A stretch of DNA of 60,890 nt from Fidelibacterota bacterium. GTDB taxonomy: Bacteria; Fidelibacterota; Marinisomatia; SCGC-AAA003-L08; D37C17. Below are positions 37,925-46,482 of the stretch, piece by piece. The first letter of the stretch is position 1; the number at the start of each line of letters is the position of its first letter. The stretch covers positions 1-60,890 of the forward strand of contig JACNLQ010000055.1 of the NCBI GenBank assembly GCA_014381415.1, read 5' to 3'. The position numbers and the translations under genes were made by a program. A model generated the notes under the pieces. The model saw only the letters and a program-made list of their open reading frames with translations, had not been told where the DNA came from and did not search any database.

Positions 37925-39250
37925 TTATTCTTCTCCAGCTTCTTCTTCACCTGCATCAGATTTATTTGGATTATCCTCCATCCATTCTTTAATTAGTGCA
38001 GATGCTCCTTCTTTTTCACCCACAGTAAGCGATACAGCAGTTTGTCTTAATGAGCGGAGCTCCGAACGCATGGCATCCTCATCTGGTCGTGGTGGTGGAG
38101 GTGCAGCTGGTTTAGGAATTTCTTCAGGTTTCTCATCTTCCTTTTCAGATTCATCTTCCTTAGGATCTTTTTTTGCCTCTTTCTTTTTTTCCTTTTTCTT
38201 TTCCTTGGGCTTTTCCTTTTCACCACCCTTAGGTTTTAAATAAATAGTTTTCGGCTTTTTATTACTAGCAGCCAAAAAGGTCACAACCATAAGGGCAATT
38301 ATGAGTAAAATAAAAATAACAGATCCCATTATTCCTGAGCTGCCACTACCAAGCTGCATACCCAATAGAGATTCATCTTCTTTTTCTCCAACACCAGCCT
38401 GTTGTTTTACAATGCTGAGAGTTTCATGAATAATGACAGAATCAGATTTTATTTTACTTTCCATCACCCGTTCCAGGCGTTTTTCTGTATTAACAAATTT
38501 AAGAGAATCCTGAGTTTTACGTGCCCTTTCGGCTGCCACCAATTGGGAAAAACGAATAGAATCTTCCTTTATCTGGTGGAGCTTACGAAGGTCTTCAATG
38601 GATTCTAAATCGTCTCTTCTTTGCCGTACTTCTGTTAGTTGAGCATCCAAATCCTTTAATCGTTGGGCATCAGCATCTAATTTGGCTCCTCTTATTTCTG
38701 ACTGTAAACTATCTAACTCTCTCCTTAAAGTTTCTATTTCCACATTTTTCTGATTGGTTTGAAACTGCATGGCTTCAATTTTTATACAATCACTACAATC
38801 TTTGGTTTGGGGAATTATTTTTTCAACCAACGATTTAATTTCCTGTTTAACTGAACCAGTAATGGAAGTTTCATCCATTCCGATGGTAACATCAACTCGC
38901 CCAATATCTAAATCATTTCCACTACCCTTTTGGGTATTAGAACCATATGAAGGCGGTGAACCCTGTGTAGATGGAACGGTAGGCAAACCAGGGATATATC
39001 CTCCCGTAGAACTCACACCAGTTTGTGGAGTAGCGGTCTTTTTCAAGGTGCCACCAATGGAGGAAAAATCAATGCTGACGATTACCAAAAACTTTTCCTG
39101 CCCCAGCATGCGGGATACAGCCGAAGTAACCTTTTGCTGATAAGAATTTTCTATGGCAATTTTCTGTGAGAGAATACTTGCCTGTTGGTTCCAGAGAAAT
39201 GTGGAGAGGGCTATTAATAAAAAATATTTACGGCCAAAGTTAATGGTCAT
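37925..39250 (-). CDS. FliF-like membrane protein (single RBM3-like domain, coiled coil, FliG-binding-like tail)
   Basis: 441 residues. N-terminal signal/anchor (8-20), then ENSYQQKVTSAVSRMLG-QEKFLVIVSIDFS (34-63), as in the FliF RBM3 start, a Gly/Pro/Ser/Thr insert (64-112), then IGRVDVTIGMDETS (116-129) and EIKSLVEKIIP (137-147), the second RBM3 half. Residues 165-270 form a long coiled coil, 308-328 one membrane helix, 330-390 a Lys/Glu/Pro linker, and 393-426 (RSELRSLRQTAVSLTV... SALIKEWMED) resembles the C-terminal helix by which FliF binds FliG. RBM1/2 are missing. AGGAG precedes the ATG by 7 nt. It should sit in the inner membrane and hold the FliG-like protein. Confidence 0.72.
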   Translation of the reverse strand: MTINFGRKYFLLIALSTFLWNQQASILSQKIAIENSYQQKVTSAVSRMLGQEKFLVIVSIDFSSIGGTLKKTATPQTGVSSTGGYIPGLPTVPSTQGSPPSYGSNTQKGSGNDLDIGRVDVTIGMDETSITGSVKQEIKSLVEKIIPQTKDCSDCIKIEAMQFQTNQKNVEIETLRRELDSLQSEIRGAKLDADAQRLKDLDAQLTEVRQRRDDLESIEDLRKLHQIKEDSIRFSQLVAAERARKTQDSLKFVNTEKRLERVMESKIKSDSVIIHETLSIVKQQAGVGEKEDESLLGMQLGSGSSGIMGSVIFILLIIALMVVTFLAASNKKPKTIYLKPKGGEKEKPKEKKKEKKKEAKKDPKEDESEKEDEKPEEIPKPAAPPPPRPDEDAMRSELRSLRQTAVSLTVGEKEGASALIKEWMEDNPNKSDAGEEEAGEE

Positions 39251-39317
39251 TGTATTGCTCCTGTTTAAGCATAAGTAAATTTAATACATTCAAATTATGG
39301 TATGAAAGACAGTACAA

Positions 39318-40331
39318 TTATTTTCCCGTACTTCCTGTTCTTTCAACCCCATCTACAAACTGCTGCTGTGTAAAAATAATTTTTATCCGCCTATTTTTTC
39401 TTCGAAGATCGGGCGTTTTATTGAGAGAATCAATTACAGCATCCATACTGATTGTATCAAATTTGGGATTACCATATTCATCCCTGTCAACACCTGTATA
39501 TTCGGGCATGCCTCCTCGACCCTGTCCTATTTCTACATTCTCACCTTTAGGCTTTAATACGGACCCTCGCCGCATATCTGCCCAAGTCATATCGGCGGGC
39601 CATCGTGAAGCGTAGCCATGAGCAACCAACCGTGAGGGGTTGACCCCCTTATCGATCAGGTATTTAACAACGGCAGACGCCCTGGCAGATGATAATTCCC
39701 AATTTGAAGGAAATTTTTCTCTATATTTTTTGGGTTTTTCAGGTATAGGGTCATTATCGCTATGCCCCTCAATTATAATCTGATGGTTGTCAGATGGAAC
39801 AGTTAAAAAGCTATCCACAGCGGCATCCAAAAACTGTTTTAATTTGGGTTTCATATCTGCTGAAAGCGCATCAAAACAGATATCACCATTGAGTTCTATT
39901 ACCATCCCACGGACATCCTTTGGATCCATTTTCGCCTCAGATGAATCCAGCTCCATTTCTTCAATAATTTCTGCTAAATCCCCATGTATTTCATATTTTT
40001 TAGGAGGGAGTTCATTCTCTGCTTTTAAATCTTGAATGAGGCTGTCCATATATTCTTCAATGGGTTGATCGTCAATTTCTGTCACCCCTTGTTCTTTTAA
40101 TTCCTGTGCCTGTTTTTCAATCTCTTCAATCATCTCTTCCATTTCTTCTGCTTTAGCTGCACCAATATCATCACCGCCTGCGTCAGAAAGTTTTGCAGGG
40201 TCCATGGTTGCCATAGAAAACATTAGCACAAAAAAAGCAAAGAGGAGAGTGAACATATCTGCCATGGTACCAAAATATCCAGGTAGTCCAGATCCCTGTC
40301 CCTCGCATAATGGACAAACCTCGTCAGCCAT
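39318..40331 (-). CDS. motB: MotB-like stator subunit with OmpA domain
   Basis: 337 residues. One N-terminal helix (22-42) carries the ion-binding Asp 25 in TMADMFTLLFAFFVLMFS, matching ADFMTAMMAFF of MotB. A CPLC pair at residues 6-9 precedes it, as in some other MotBs. A Glu-rich linker/coiled coil (55-135) leads to an OmpA-like peptidoglycan-binding domain (143-320): IIIEGHSDNDPIP, SNWELSSARASAVVKYLIDKGVNPSRLVAHGY and RRKNRRIKIIF. About 60 residues (246-309) are inserted between the GYASRWPA and NRR elements. MotA gene is 8 nt upstream. Confidence 0.92.
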   Translation of the reverse strand: MADEVCPLCEGQGSGLPGYFGTMADMFTLLFAFFVLMFSMATMDPAKLSDAGGDDIGAAKAEEMEEMIEEIEKQAQELKEQGVTEIDDQPIEEYMDSLIQDLKAENELPPKKYEIHGDLAEIIEEMELDSSEAKMDPKDVRGMVIELNGDICFDALSADMKPKLKQFLDAAVDSFLTVPSDNHQIIIEGHSDNDPIPEKPKKYREKFPSNWELSSARASAVVKYLIDKGVNPSRLVAHGYASRWPADMTWADMRRGSVLKPKGENVEIGQGRGGMPEYTGVDRDEYGNPKFDTISMDAVIDSLNKTPDLRRKNRRIKIIFTQQQFVDGVERTGSTGK

Positions 40332-40339
40332 TCAGTCTA

Positions 40340-41146
40340 TTATTCATCTACAAACCTATCTTTTCTTTCTAGAAAAGCATTTAATCGTTCCTGCACCATG
40401 ATGGGGTGAACCTTATCATATAATAACATGGCTGCCTCTAAATGCAGGGCACTTTCAACCTTTTTATCATCATTCACATATTTTAAATGATCAGAGAATG
40501 GCATAAAAAAGAAAAATGCAAAAAGCGCTCCGTAAAGTGTTGTAATCAGAGCTATTGCCATATTGCTAATAAGTGCTGCCGTTGGGTCAACGCCTGGGGC
40601 AGGAGGCAAAGCCATACCTGCTAACATAAAAATCAATCCAAACAGGGTTCCAATCATACCAAAGGATGGTGCATATTCACCCATTTTTGCCAGGGCATTA
40701 GCAGCCTTAATCTCACGCAATGCACGATATTGTTCTTGATTTTCTTTAATTGTGCGAATATCATCTTTGGCCAATCCATCACTAATCATTCGGCAAGTGT
40801 CTTTAATACTACCCAGTCTAAAGGGCATATGATCTGGTTTTTCATCTAATGCTTTTGCCAATTCTCCCTTTCTTGCCAATTCAGCCAAACCCACATAATC
40901 TTGTACAACATCTTTTAAGGTAAACCCTTGAGTACTAAATACCTTTGGAAATCCACTCAAAGCTGCAATAACATCAGTGAGCGGATAAGCGATGCAAGTA
41001 GCAGCAAAAGCACCCCCTACTACAATTGCCATACTAATACCATCCCAGAGAGAGCCCATGCCGCCTGTATCAGCAGAACCCATAGCTGCGGCACCAATTA
41101 ATATTCCAAGACCCAAAACAAGACCAATAAGAGCACCTAAATTCAT
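40340..41146 (-). CDS. motA: MotA-like stator subunit
   Basis: 268 residues, four helices: LGALIGLVLGLGILIG (3-18), ISMAIVVGGAFAATCIAYPL (about 37-57), GMIGTLFGLIFMLAG (about 160-175), ALISNMAIALITTLYGALFAFFFFMPF (about 190-217). The conserved Pro positions APSFGMIGT and FMPF are kept; the cytoplasmic loop has ARKGELAKALDE and R-rich helix. PomA/MotA family rather than ExbB/TolQ because of the loop size and partner. Overlaps the OMP gene by 4 nt. Confidence 0.93.
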   Translation of the reverse strand: MNLGALIGLVLGLGILIGAAAMGSADTGGMGSLWDGISMAIVVGGAFAATCIAYPLTDVIAALSGFPKVFSTQGFTLKDVVQDYVGLAELARKGELAKALDEKPDHMPFRLGSIKDTCRMISDGLAKDDIRTIKENQEQYRALREIKAANALAKMGEYAPSFGMIGTLFGLIFMLAGMALPPAPGVDPTAALISNMAIALITTLYGALFAFFFFMPFSDHLKYVNDDKKVESALHLEAAMLLYDKVHPIMVQERLNAFLERKDRFVDE

Positions 41147-42495
41147 TTAATATTCTCCTGTGTTTTTCCTATTTCTATGGGTTTGAGTCGGTTTTCATCT
41201 GCCGCCTGCAGCATATCGTATATTTCCGTAAATTCAGGGTCTAACTGCAAAGCCACATTCCAATTAAGGGTGGCCCGGCGATTATCGCCAAGTTTGTAAT
41301 AAATAGAACCACGCCGGCCATAAGCGATTGCTAAATTTGGATTTAGTTCAATGGCAAAATTTACCTCAGATAATGCATTTCTAAATTGTTCATCATAAAA
41401 AAACCTTAATGATCGTGATAAATGTCGCATGGCTTTATTTTGGTTAGATTGGCTAACCTGCTCCCGCAGGAAATTTTTTCTGGTAGAGTCAACCAACAAC
41501 GCTTCATTATGTTGAAGCATATTATTATAGTCATTTAAATTGTCAATCATATATTTATTCACCTTAATTGAGTCACGTAAAGTTTCTACCACATCTGTAC
41601 AGATTGGGTCATAATATAAAATAGAAGAATCCGTTTCACCATAAATTCCATCTCCTAACTGCTTGCTTAATGCTTCTGCTTCGTCTGCATCAATTAACCT
41701 GGGAACATTTATTCCCATCCCAAAAGTTATAGATGGAGCGTCGCCACTTAAGTCCGCCCGGTCCGTCCCAGTTCGGTCTTCAGTTGCAAAATCACCAAAA
41801 TTCTCGAAATGAGTAATACCTAAATTAATATGAGTTGACTTTAATATGGGAATACTAACACCTATATTTAAACCTTTTCCATCAAATTCCGTCAGAAAAT
41901 TTATTCCACCATTATTTTTAAGGAAGGGAGTAGTGAAATTAAAGCCTAAAAATACACCAATATTTTGTTTTGGATTTGAATCATACAGGTGTGAATCTTC
42001 ATTAATTTTCCCCGAGCCAAATCCCAAATGGGTGGCAATGGCGTAATCATCAAAATGTTTTGCACTGCTGAGAACTGCAAACAGGGAGACTCCTTTTGTG
42101 TCCAATCCATCAGCACCTTCTATATCACTACCCTGCCGTAAAATTACATCCTGAATTCCCACATCTAATTTCACATCACCATAAATTAGCATATTTTTTT
42201 GGAGATGAAAACCAAGCTCAGCCGAATTTGCGGGATTTACAGGTTTAACAAAAGAAATGCCATATAGATAACCAGACTTTGCTAAAGTATTTACAGAAAA
42301 TGCAGAACTGCTTTGGGATGATGAGAGATATTCAGAGGACACATTCACAGAAAGAAGGTTTTTGTACATATCACTATCCACGTTGGGAACCCGTATCATA
42401 TTCCCAGGTCTGGAAAAAGCAACCCGTGAGTTTGCCTCAATTTCTCCAGCCAATAAAATGATAATGAGTGGAATTAAAATTTTTGTTTTAGACAT
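41143..42495 (-). CDS. Outer-membrane beta-barrel protein with C-terminal TPR
   Basis: 450 residues. Signal peptide (1-21, LIIILLAGEIEA). Residues about 25-275 show alternating strands (YLYGISFVKPVNPANSAELGFHLQKN; GVFLGFNFTTPFLKN; HINLGITHFENFGDF) with PorV/Q-like GMGINVP end. Residues 280-345 form a helical linker; 350-435 hold TPRs (FYDEQFRNALSEVNFAIELNPNLAIAYGRRGSIYYKLGDNRRATLNWNVALQLDPEFT). Stop overlaps motA start. I infer it links the stator/peptidoglycan side to the outer membrane. No named family recognised. Confidence 0.72.
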   Translation of the reverse strand: MSKTKILIPLIIILLAGEIEANSRVAFSRPGNMIRVPNVDSDMYKNLLSVNVSSEYLSSSQSSSAFSVNTLAKSGYLYGISFVKPVNPANSAELGFHLQKNMLIYGDVKLDVGIQDVILRQGSDIEGADGLDTKGVSLFAVLSSAKHFDDYAIATHLGFGSGKINEDSHLYDSNPKQNIGVFLGFNFTTPFLKNNGGINFLTEFDGKGLNIGVSIPILKSTHINLGITHFENFGDFATEDRTGTDRADLSGDAPSITFGMGINVPRLIDADEAEALSKQLGDGIYGETDSSILYYDPICTDVVETLRDSIKVNKYMIDNLNDYNNMLQHNEALLVDSTRKNFLREQVSQSNQNKAMRHLSRSLRFFYDEQFRNALSEVNFAIELNPNLAIAYGRRGSIYYKLGDNRRATLNWNVALQLDPEFTEIYDMLQAADENRLKPIEIGKTQENIK

Positions 42496-42498
42496 CCT

Positions 42499-43137
42499 TT
42501 AATGATTGACTAAAATCCGAGATTTGATTTTGGCTGAGTTGAAATAATCGCTATTTGGATAATAGGCGATTATTTTTTGGTAATTATCTTTTGCATTTTT
42601 ATTTTCTCCTAATGACTCATAAATCATTGCCAGGAGAATATAGAGCTTATCACTTCTATTATGTTTGAGCAATGAAAGAGCCTGAGTCTTGGCTTCTGTA
42701 TAGTTGCCATTTTGATAGTAGGCATCGGCAAGAAGATAGATTAAATCATTTTGATCTTTTTCTGATAATATGCTTAAATCTCTTTGGTATAGTATTGCTA
42801 TAACATGTGGATAATTTTTCATTAAGTAAGATTTTTCCGCCGTTGTTTTAATCTGATGTATGTTTAAATCAATTGGTTCAGAAATCACTTTTCGAGATAT
42901 TATTGATGTATTTCTATTTATAGTTGGGGGGATAAAAGGGTCAGCAATCACGGCATTTATTTTTGTTTGAGAATTTTTATATTTAGAAGGGAATTTATCT
43001 AAAATTTCATTATTAGCAGGCTGTAATTCGGATTTTCTGATTACAACACCAAAATCCCAAAGAATTTCATTTTCAGAAAAACCAATAGAACAAATTAACG
43101 CAATACTAACACCCAGAAAAAATGTATTAGCCTTCAT
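42499..43137 (-). CDS. Periplasmic TPR protein of the motor operon
   Basis: About 212 residues from ATG 43137, which overlaps the lipoprotein stop by 11 nt (ATG 43170 would lengthen it by 11 residues and spoil the signal peptide). Signal MKANTFFLGVSIALICSIGFS; a middle region without known domain; then TPR hairpins (YLMKNYPHVIAILYQRD, DLIYLLADAYYQNGNYTEAKTQALSLL, KLYILLAMIYESLGENKNAKDNYQKIIAYYPNS). Similar to YbgF/CpoB-type and PilF-type TPR scaffolds in style only. Confidence 0.7.
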   Translation of the reverse strand: MKANTFFLGVSIALICSIGFSENEILWDFGVVIRKSELQPANNEILDKFPSKYKNSQTKINAVIADPFIPPTINRNTSIISRKVISEPIDLNIHQIKTTAEKSYLMKNYPHVIAILYQRDLSILSEKDQNDLIYLLADAYYQNGNYTEAKTQALSLLKHNRSDKLYILLAMIYESLGENKNAKDNYQKIIAYYPNSDYFNSAKIKSRILVNH

Positions 43138-43990
43138 ATTGGCTCCAGTCAATTTCATAACTATACCCAATGAACGAACCGAAAGATTTGGGTATTACCA
43201 TTTCAAAATTCCCTACAGCATGGGGCAAAATACTATTGTCGGAAGAAATTCCTGTTTCGAAGGTATTTGTTACTCCATTAATAAAAGCTGTCAATGTTTT
43301 TGAATCACCCTGCCAGTTGGTTCTAAATGTGAAAATAATTTTTGAGAAGTCAGCACGTTTATTTCCCACATTTTTTATTTCACCTGAAAGTACAGTATTT
43401 CCAGATCCGTCTTTATCTTCCATAATATCTCCTACTAATACTAGATGGGCTGACAGATTTTTAACTCGTTTTTGAATTAGGTTTACCCCAGAAGCATCTG
43501 ATGAGCCACCCGATTGATTTGTTGAAGATCCTTCGTCAAAATTGCCATAGGCACTCACCTGATTCACCACCCGGACGATTGTATTTCGGTCAATAATAAG
43601 TTGTCCGATGAGTGTTTCTATTTTCATAACATCTTGATCTTGGTACACAATTTTACCAAAGATTGAACTGCCGTTGTTGAGAACAATTTCTTTGTTATAA
43701 ATAGCAAAAGGATTTGCAAATACCTTGGTTTGGGCTTCCAGTTTACTCAAATTTTCATGTTGATAGTCCAATTCAGCTTTTAACTTTTTAATATCCATGC
43801 GCAGGTCTTCAATTATTTCAGGCATATTTTTTTCTACTGCTGAATCTTGGGTGAGATTATAATCATTACCAGTTGAACTCTCATTTAAATTGACGTCAGG
43901 AGACGCTATATTTTCATCGTCCTTGCCTCCACAAGAATACATAAAAAGTGTACAAATAATTGATATGAGATATAGTTTAATTTTATTCAT
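43127..43990 (-). CDS. Coiled-coil lipoprotein, first gene of the motor operon
   Basis: 287 residues. Lipobox YSCGG with Cys 20. A polar stretch, then a coiled coil of about 30 residues (EIIEDLRMDIKKLKAELDYQHENLSKLEAQ), a small SH3-like segment (IVLNNGSSIFGKIVYQDQDVMKIETLIGQLIIDRNTI), and a FxLYD-like beta domain (VLSGEIKNVGNKRADFSKIIFTFRTN). Likely anchored in the outer or inner membrane. Upstream 281 nt separate it from panD and must hold the operon promoter. Confidence 0.7.
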   Translation of the reverse strand: MNKIKLYLISIICTLFMYSCGGKDDENIASPDVNLNESSTGNDYNLTQDSAVEKNMPEIIEDLRMDIKKLKAELDYQHENLSKLEAQTKVFANPFAIYNKEIVLNNGSSIFGKIVYQDQDVMKIETLIGQLIIDRNTIVRVVNQVSAYGNFDEGSSTNQSGGSSDASGVNLIQKRVKNLSAHLVLVGDIMEDKDGSGNTVLSGEIKNVGNKRADFSKIIFTFRTNWQGDSKTLTAFINGVTNTFETGISSDNSILPHAVGNFEMVIPKSFGSFIGYSYEIDWSQYEG

Positions 43991-44271
43991 AATTGAAAAG
44001 AGTATTTTATTTTAATATTTTGGAGTTTTTTTTTTTGAGGAATTCCTGTGACACCAGAAATTAAATCAATACAACATATTGTTATCTTGGAGTAAAAATA
44101 TACCTTATAATGTGGATATCAGCAAAATGATTTATTCCCAATTAGTAGATTATTTTGGTTAATAAAGTGTGTTGAATTTGTAATTATTTTATGAAATTAA
44201 TAGTCATTCATTTTTTTGTGAAATAATGGGAATAATTGTAAATTTACGGCATCAGTTAAGGGGAAAATAGT
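43991..44271. other. Divergent intergenic region (motor operon / panDBC)
   Basis: 281 nt of AT-rich DNA with the two back-to-back promoter regions. On the panD side GTAAATTTACGG at about 44238 may be the -10 zone; AAGGGG is 8 nt before TTG 44272. On the motor side a TTTTTTTTT-flanked GGAGT lies near 44020. No RNA gene, riboswitch or ORF that I can support. Confidence 0.45.
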
Positions 44272-44649
44272 TTGTTTATAGAAATGCTAAAAGGTAAAAT
44301 TCACCGCGCCACGGTGACAGAGGCAGATTTAAATTATATTGGTTCGCTTACATTAGATGAAGATTTAATGGATGCAGCTGGGCTTCGGGAATATGAAAAA
44401 ATTGGGGTATTGGATATAACCAACGGGAATCGTATCGAAACCTATATTATTCGAGGAGAAAGAGGGTCCGGTCAAGTATGCATTAACGGTGCCGCCGCAC
44501 ATTTAATTAGTAAGGGTGATTTAGTCATAATCGTAGCCTATTGTCAGCTTAACGAAACGGAAGCCCAGATTCATAAACCCAAAATAGTTCATGTAAATTC
44601 TGAAAACCAGGTTACTTTTTTAGCCAACGAAGAACCAATTTTAGTTTAA
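44272..44649 (+). CDS. panD: Aspartate 1-decarboxylase
   Basis: 125 residues, standard. MLKGKIHRATVTEADLNY precedes the self-cleavage site Gly-Ser in YIGSLTLDED, which creates the pyruvoyl cofactor. NGAAAHLISKGDLVIIVAY is the other signature. Produces beta-alanine for pantothenate. TTG 44272 has AAGGGG 8 nt upstream; ATG 44284 (MLKGK) is the alternative. Heads panDBC. Confidence 0.95.
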   Translation: MFIEMLKGKIHRATVTEADLNYIGSLTLDEDLMDAAGLREYEKIGVLDITNGNRIETYIIRGERGSGQVCINGAAAHLISKGDLVIIVAYCQLNETEAQIHKPKIVHVNSENQVTFLANEEPILV

Positions 44650-44655
44650 TAATTT

Positions 44656-45483
44656 GTGAAAAAAATAACCATCAGAGATATTCAAAAGCTAAAAGGGTGC
44701 GATACTCCCTTTGCTACCATTACCGCTTATGATTATGTTTCTGCTCAAAATGCAGATGCTGTAGATATTCCGTTATTTTTAGTGGGTGACAGTGCCGCAA
44801 TGGTTGTGTATGGGATGGAGAATACAATTCCAATTTCCATGGATGAATTAATATTTCTGGTACGGGCAGTTTGCAGGGGTACCAAAAAGGCGCTGGTGGT
44901 TGCAGATATGCCTTTTATGTCCTATCAAGCATCTGTAGAAGATGCCGTTCGCAATGCCGGTAGGTTTATAAAAGAAGGTGGTGCTGGAGCTGTAAAACTT
45001 GAAGGTGGTACTCCCTACAAATCTCAAATCAGGGCTATAATTGATGCAGGTATTCCGGTAATGGGTCATGTTGGATTGCTACCTCAATCGTATAATTTAA
45101 GCTCTGGATATAGAATTCAGGGGAAGTCTAAAATTGAAGCCAATAAAATTATTGAAGATGCAGAGGCAGTACAGGAAAGTGGCGCTTTTGCGGTGGTGCT
45201 GGAAGGAATTCCCGAAGATTTGGCTGAGAGAATTACTAAATTATTAAACATCCCTACTATTGGTATAGGTGCCGGACCGAAATGTGATGGTCAAATTCAA
45301 GTGTACCATGATATTTTAGGTTTATACGGAGATTTCTCCCCAAAACATGCAAAACGTTATGGAAACTTTGGAGTTGAAATTCAGAGTAAACTGGCAGAAT
45401 ATAAAAATGAAGTTGAAGAAAAAACGTTCCCTACCAAAGAACATTTTATTACCAGCAAAACCCCACCCGAAAAAGCTCAGTAA
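44656..45483 (+). CDS. panB: 3-methyl-2-oxobutanoate hydroxymethyltransferase
   Basis: 275 residues. ITAYDYVSAQNADAVDIPLFLVGDSAAMVVYG (metal Asp), MPFMSYQ, AVKLEGG, GHVGLLPQSYNLSSGYRIQG, VLEGIP and GIGAGPKCDGQIQVYHD are family marks. Makes ketopantoate from ketoisovalerate and methylene-THF. Starts with GTG 6 nt after panD. Confidence 0.97.
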   Translation: MKKITIRDIQKLKGCDTPFATITAYDYVSAQNADAVDIPLFLVGDSAAMVVYGMENTIPISMDELIFLVRAVCRGTKKALVVADMPFMSYQASVEDAVRNAGRFIKEGGAGAVKLEGGTPYKSQIRAIIDAGIPVMGHVGLLPQSYNLSSGYRIQGKSKIEANKIIEDAEAVQESGAFAVVLEGIPEDLAERITKLLNIPTIGIGAGPKCDGQIQVYHDILGLYGDFSPKHAKRYGNFGVEIQSKLAEYKNEVEEKTFPTKEHFITSKTPPEKAQ

Positions 45484-45486
45484 TTT

Positions 45487-46341
45487 TTGAAAAATATTTC
45501 AACCATTAAGGAATTCCGAAAATGGCGGAAGAATATTTCAGGTACCATTGGATTTGTCCCAACCATGGGTGCCCTGCACGAGGGACATCTATCCTTAGTT
45601 TCTAAGTCGAACAAAACCTGTGAACATACAATTGTGAGTATTTATATTAATCCCACTCAATTTGCCAAAGGTGAAGACCTGGATACCTACCCCCAAATGG
45701 TACGGGCTGATTTAGATAAACTATCTCAATTTGAAGCGGATTGTGTGTTCCTGCCTGACAATTCTGAAATGTATCCCAATGAAATTATTACAAGCAATTA
45801 TAACAGTGATTTATTTAAGATTTTGGAAGGGAAAAGTCGCCCAAGTTTTTTTAAAGGAGTAACCACCATTGTTGCAAAATTGTTTGATATTATAGAGCCT
45901 ACCCATGCATTTTTCGGAGAAAAAGATTACCAACAGTTTACCATTATTAAACAAATGGTTTCAGATTTAGATATCCCCATTCAGATTGTTCCCTGCCCAA
46001 TAATTCGTGAGGAAAATGGATTGGCAATGAGCTCCCGGAATAAGTATTTAACTGAGTATGAATTTTCAGTTGTTGCCACTATTTTTAAAGCCCTTGAATG
46101 TGGAAAAAATATTCTTAAGGCTGGCGAAATTCATGCTGATAAATTAAAGCGTGAAATTACACAAATTATTAACAGTGAGTCAGCATTTCAGATTGACTAT
46201 GTTTCGGTTTCAAATAGGAATACACTCAAAGAGATCGATGGGGAATTAGAGGGAGAGATATTAGTAAGTATAGCGGTATTTTTGGGGAAAACTCGCCTTA
46301 TCGATAATTTTACTTATTCATTATCCGAAGAGCATATTTGA
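45487..46341 (+). CDS. panC: Pantothenate synthetase
   Basis: 284 residues. PTMGALHEGHLSLV (HIGH-like), FAKGEDLDTYP, FFGEKDYQQF, MSSRNKYL (KMSKS-like) are clear. Joins pantoate and beta-alanine with ATP, completing the pathway whose other enzymes precede it. TTG start, 3 nt after panB; convergent with nadB. Confidence 0.97.
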   Translation: MKNISTIKEFRKWRKNISGTIGFVPTMGALHEGHLSLVSKSNKTCEHTIVSIYINPTQFAKGEDLDTYPQMVRADLDKLSQFEADCVFLPDNSEMYPNEIITSNYNSDLFKILEGKSRPSFFKGVTTIVAKLFDIIEPTHAFFGEKDYQQFTIIKQMVSDLDIPIQIVPCPIIREENGLAMSSRNKYLTEYEFSVVATIFKALECGKNILKAGEIHADKLKREITQIINSESAFQIDYVSVSNRNTLKEIDGELEGEILVSIAVFLGKTRLIDNFTYSLSEEHI

Positions 46342-46442
46342 TTTTAGATTAGTCCAACATGCTTTCTAGCTTGTTAGGGGTTGCACTAGTAATATCATTT
46401 TTATATTATACTAAAAGTTAGACTTATTTTCTCAGCTGTGAA

Positions 46443-46467
46443 TTCAATAACCTAAAAGGTTGTTGAA
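46443..46467. terminator. Hairpin between convergent panC and nadB
   Basis: TTCAATAACCT (46443-46453), loop AAA, AGGTTGTTGAA (46457-46467), 11 bp with one G-T. Tail is not T-rich on either strand, so this is a weak candidate for a two-way terminator. Confidence 0.45.
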
Positions 46468-46482
46468 CTAGTCTTCAAAATA

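Noticed and set aside
39318-41146. Zorya anti-phage system (ZorAB are MotAB-like)
   Set aside because: No ZorC/ZorD/ZorE or helicase next to motAB, and FliG/FliF-like genes are not part of Zorya.
39318-41146. TolQR/ExbBD-type energising pair
   Set aside because: The MotB partner has an OmpA peptidoglycan-binding domain and MotA has the four-helix layout with the large loop; FliG-like protein adjacent.
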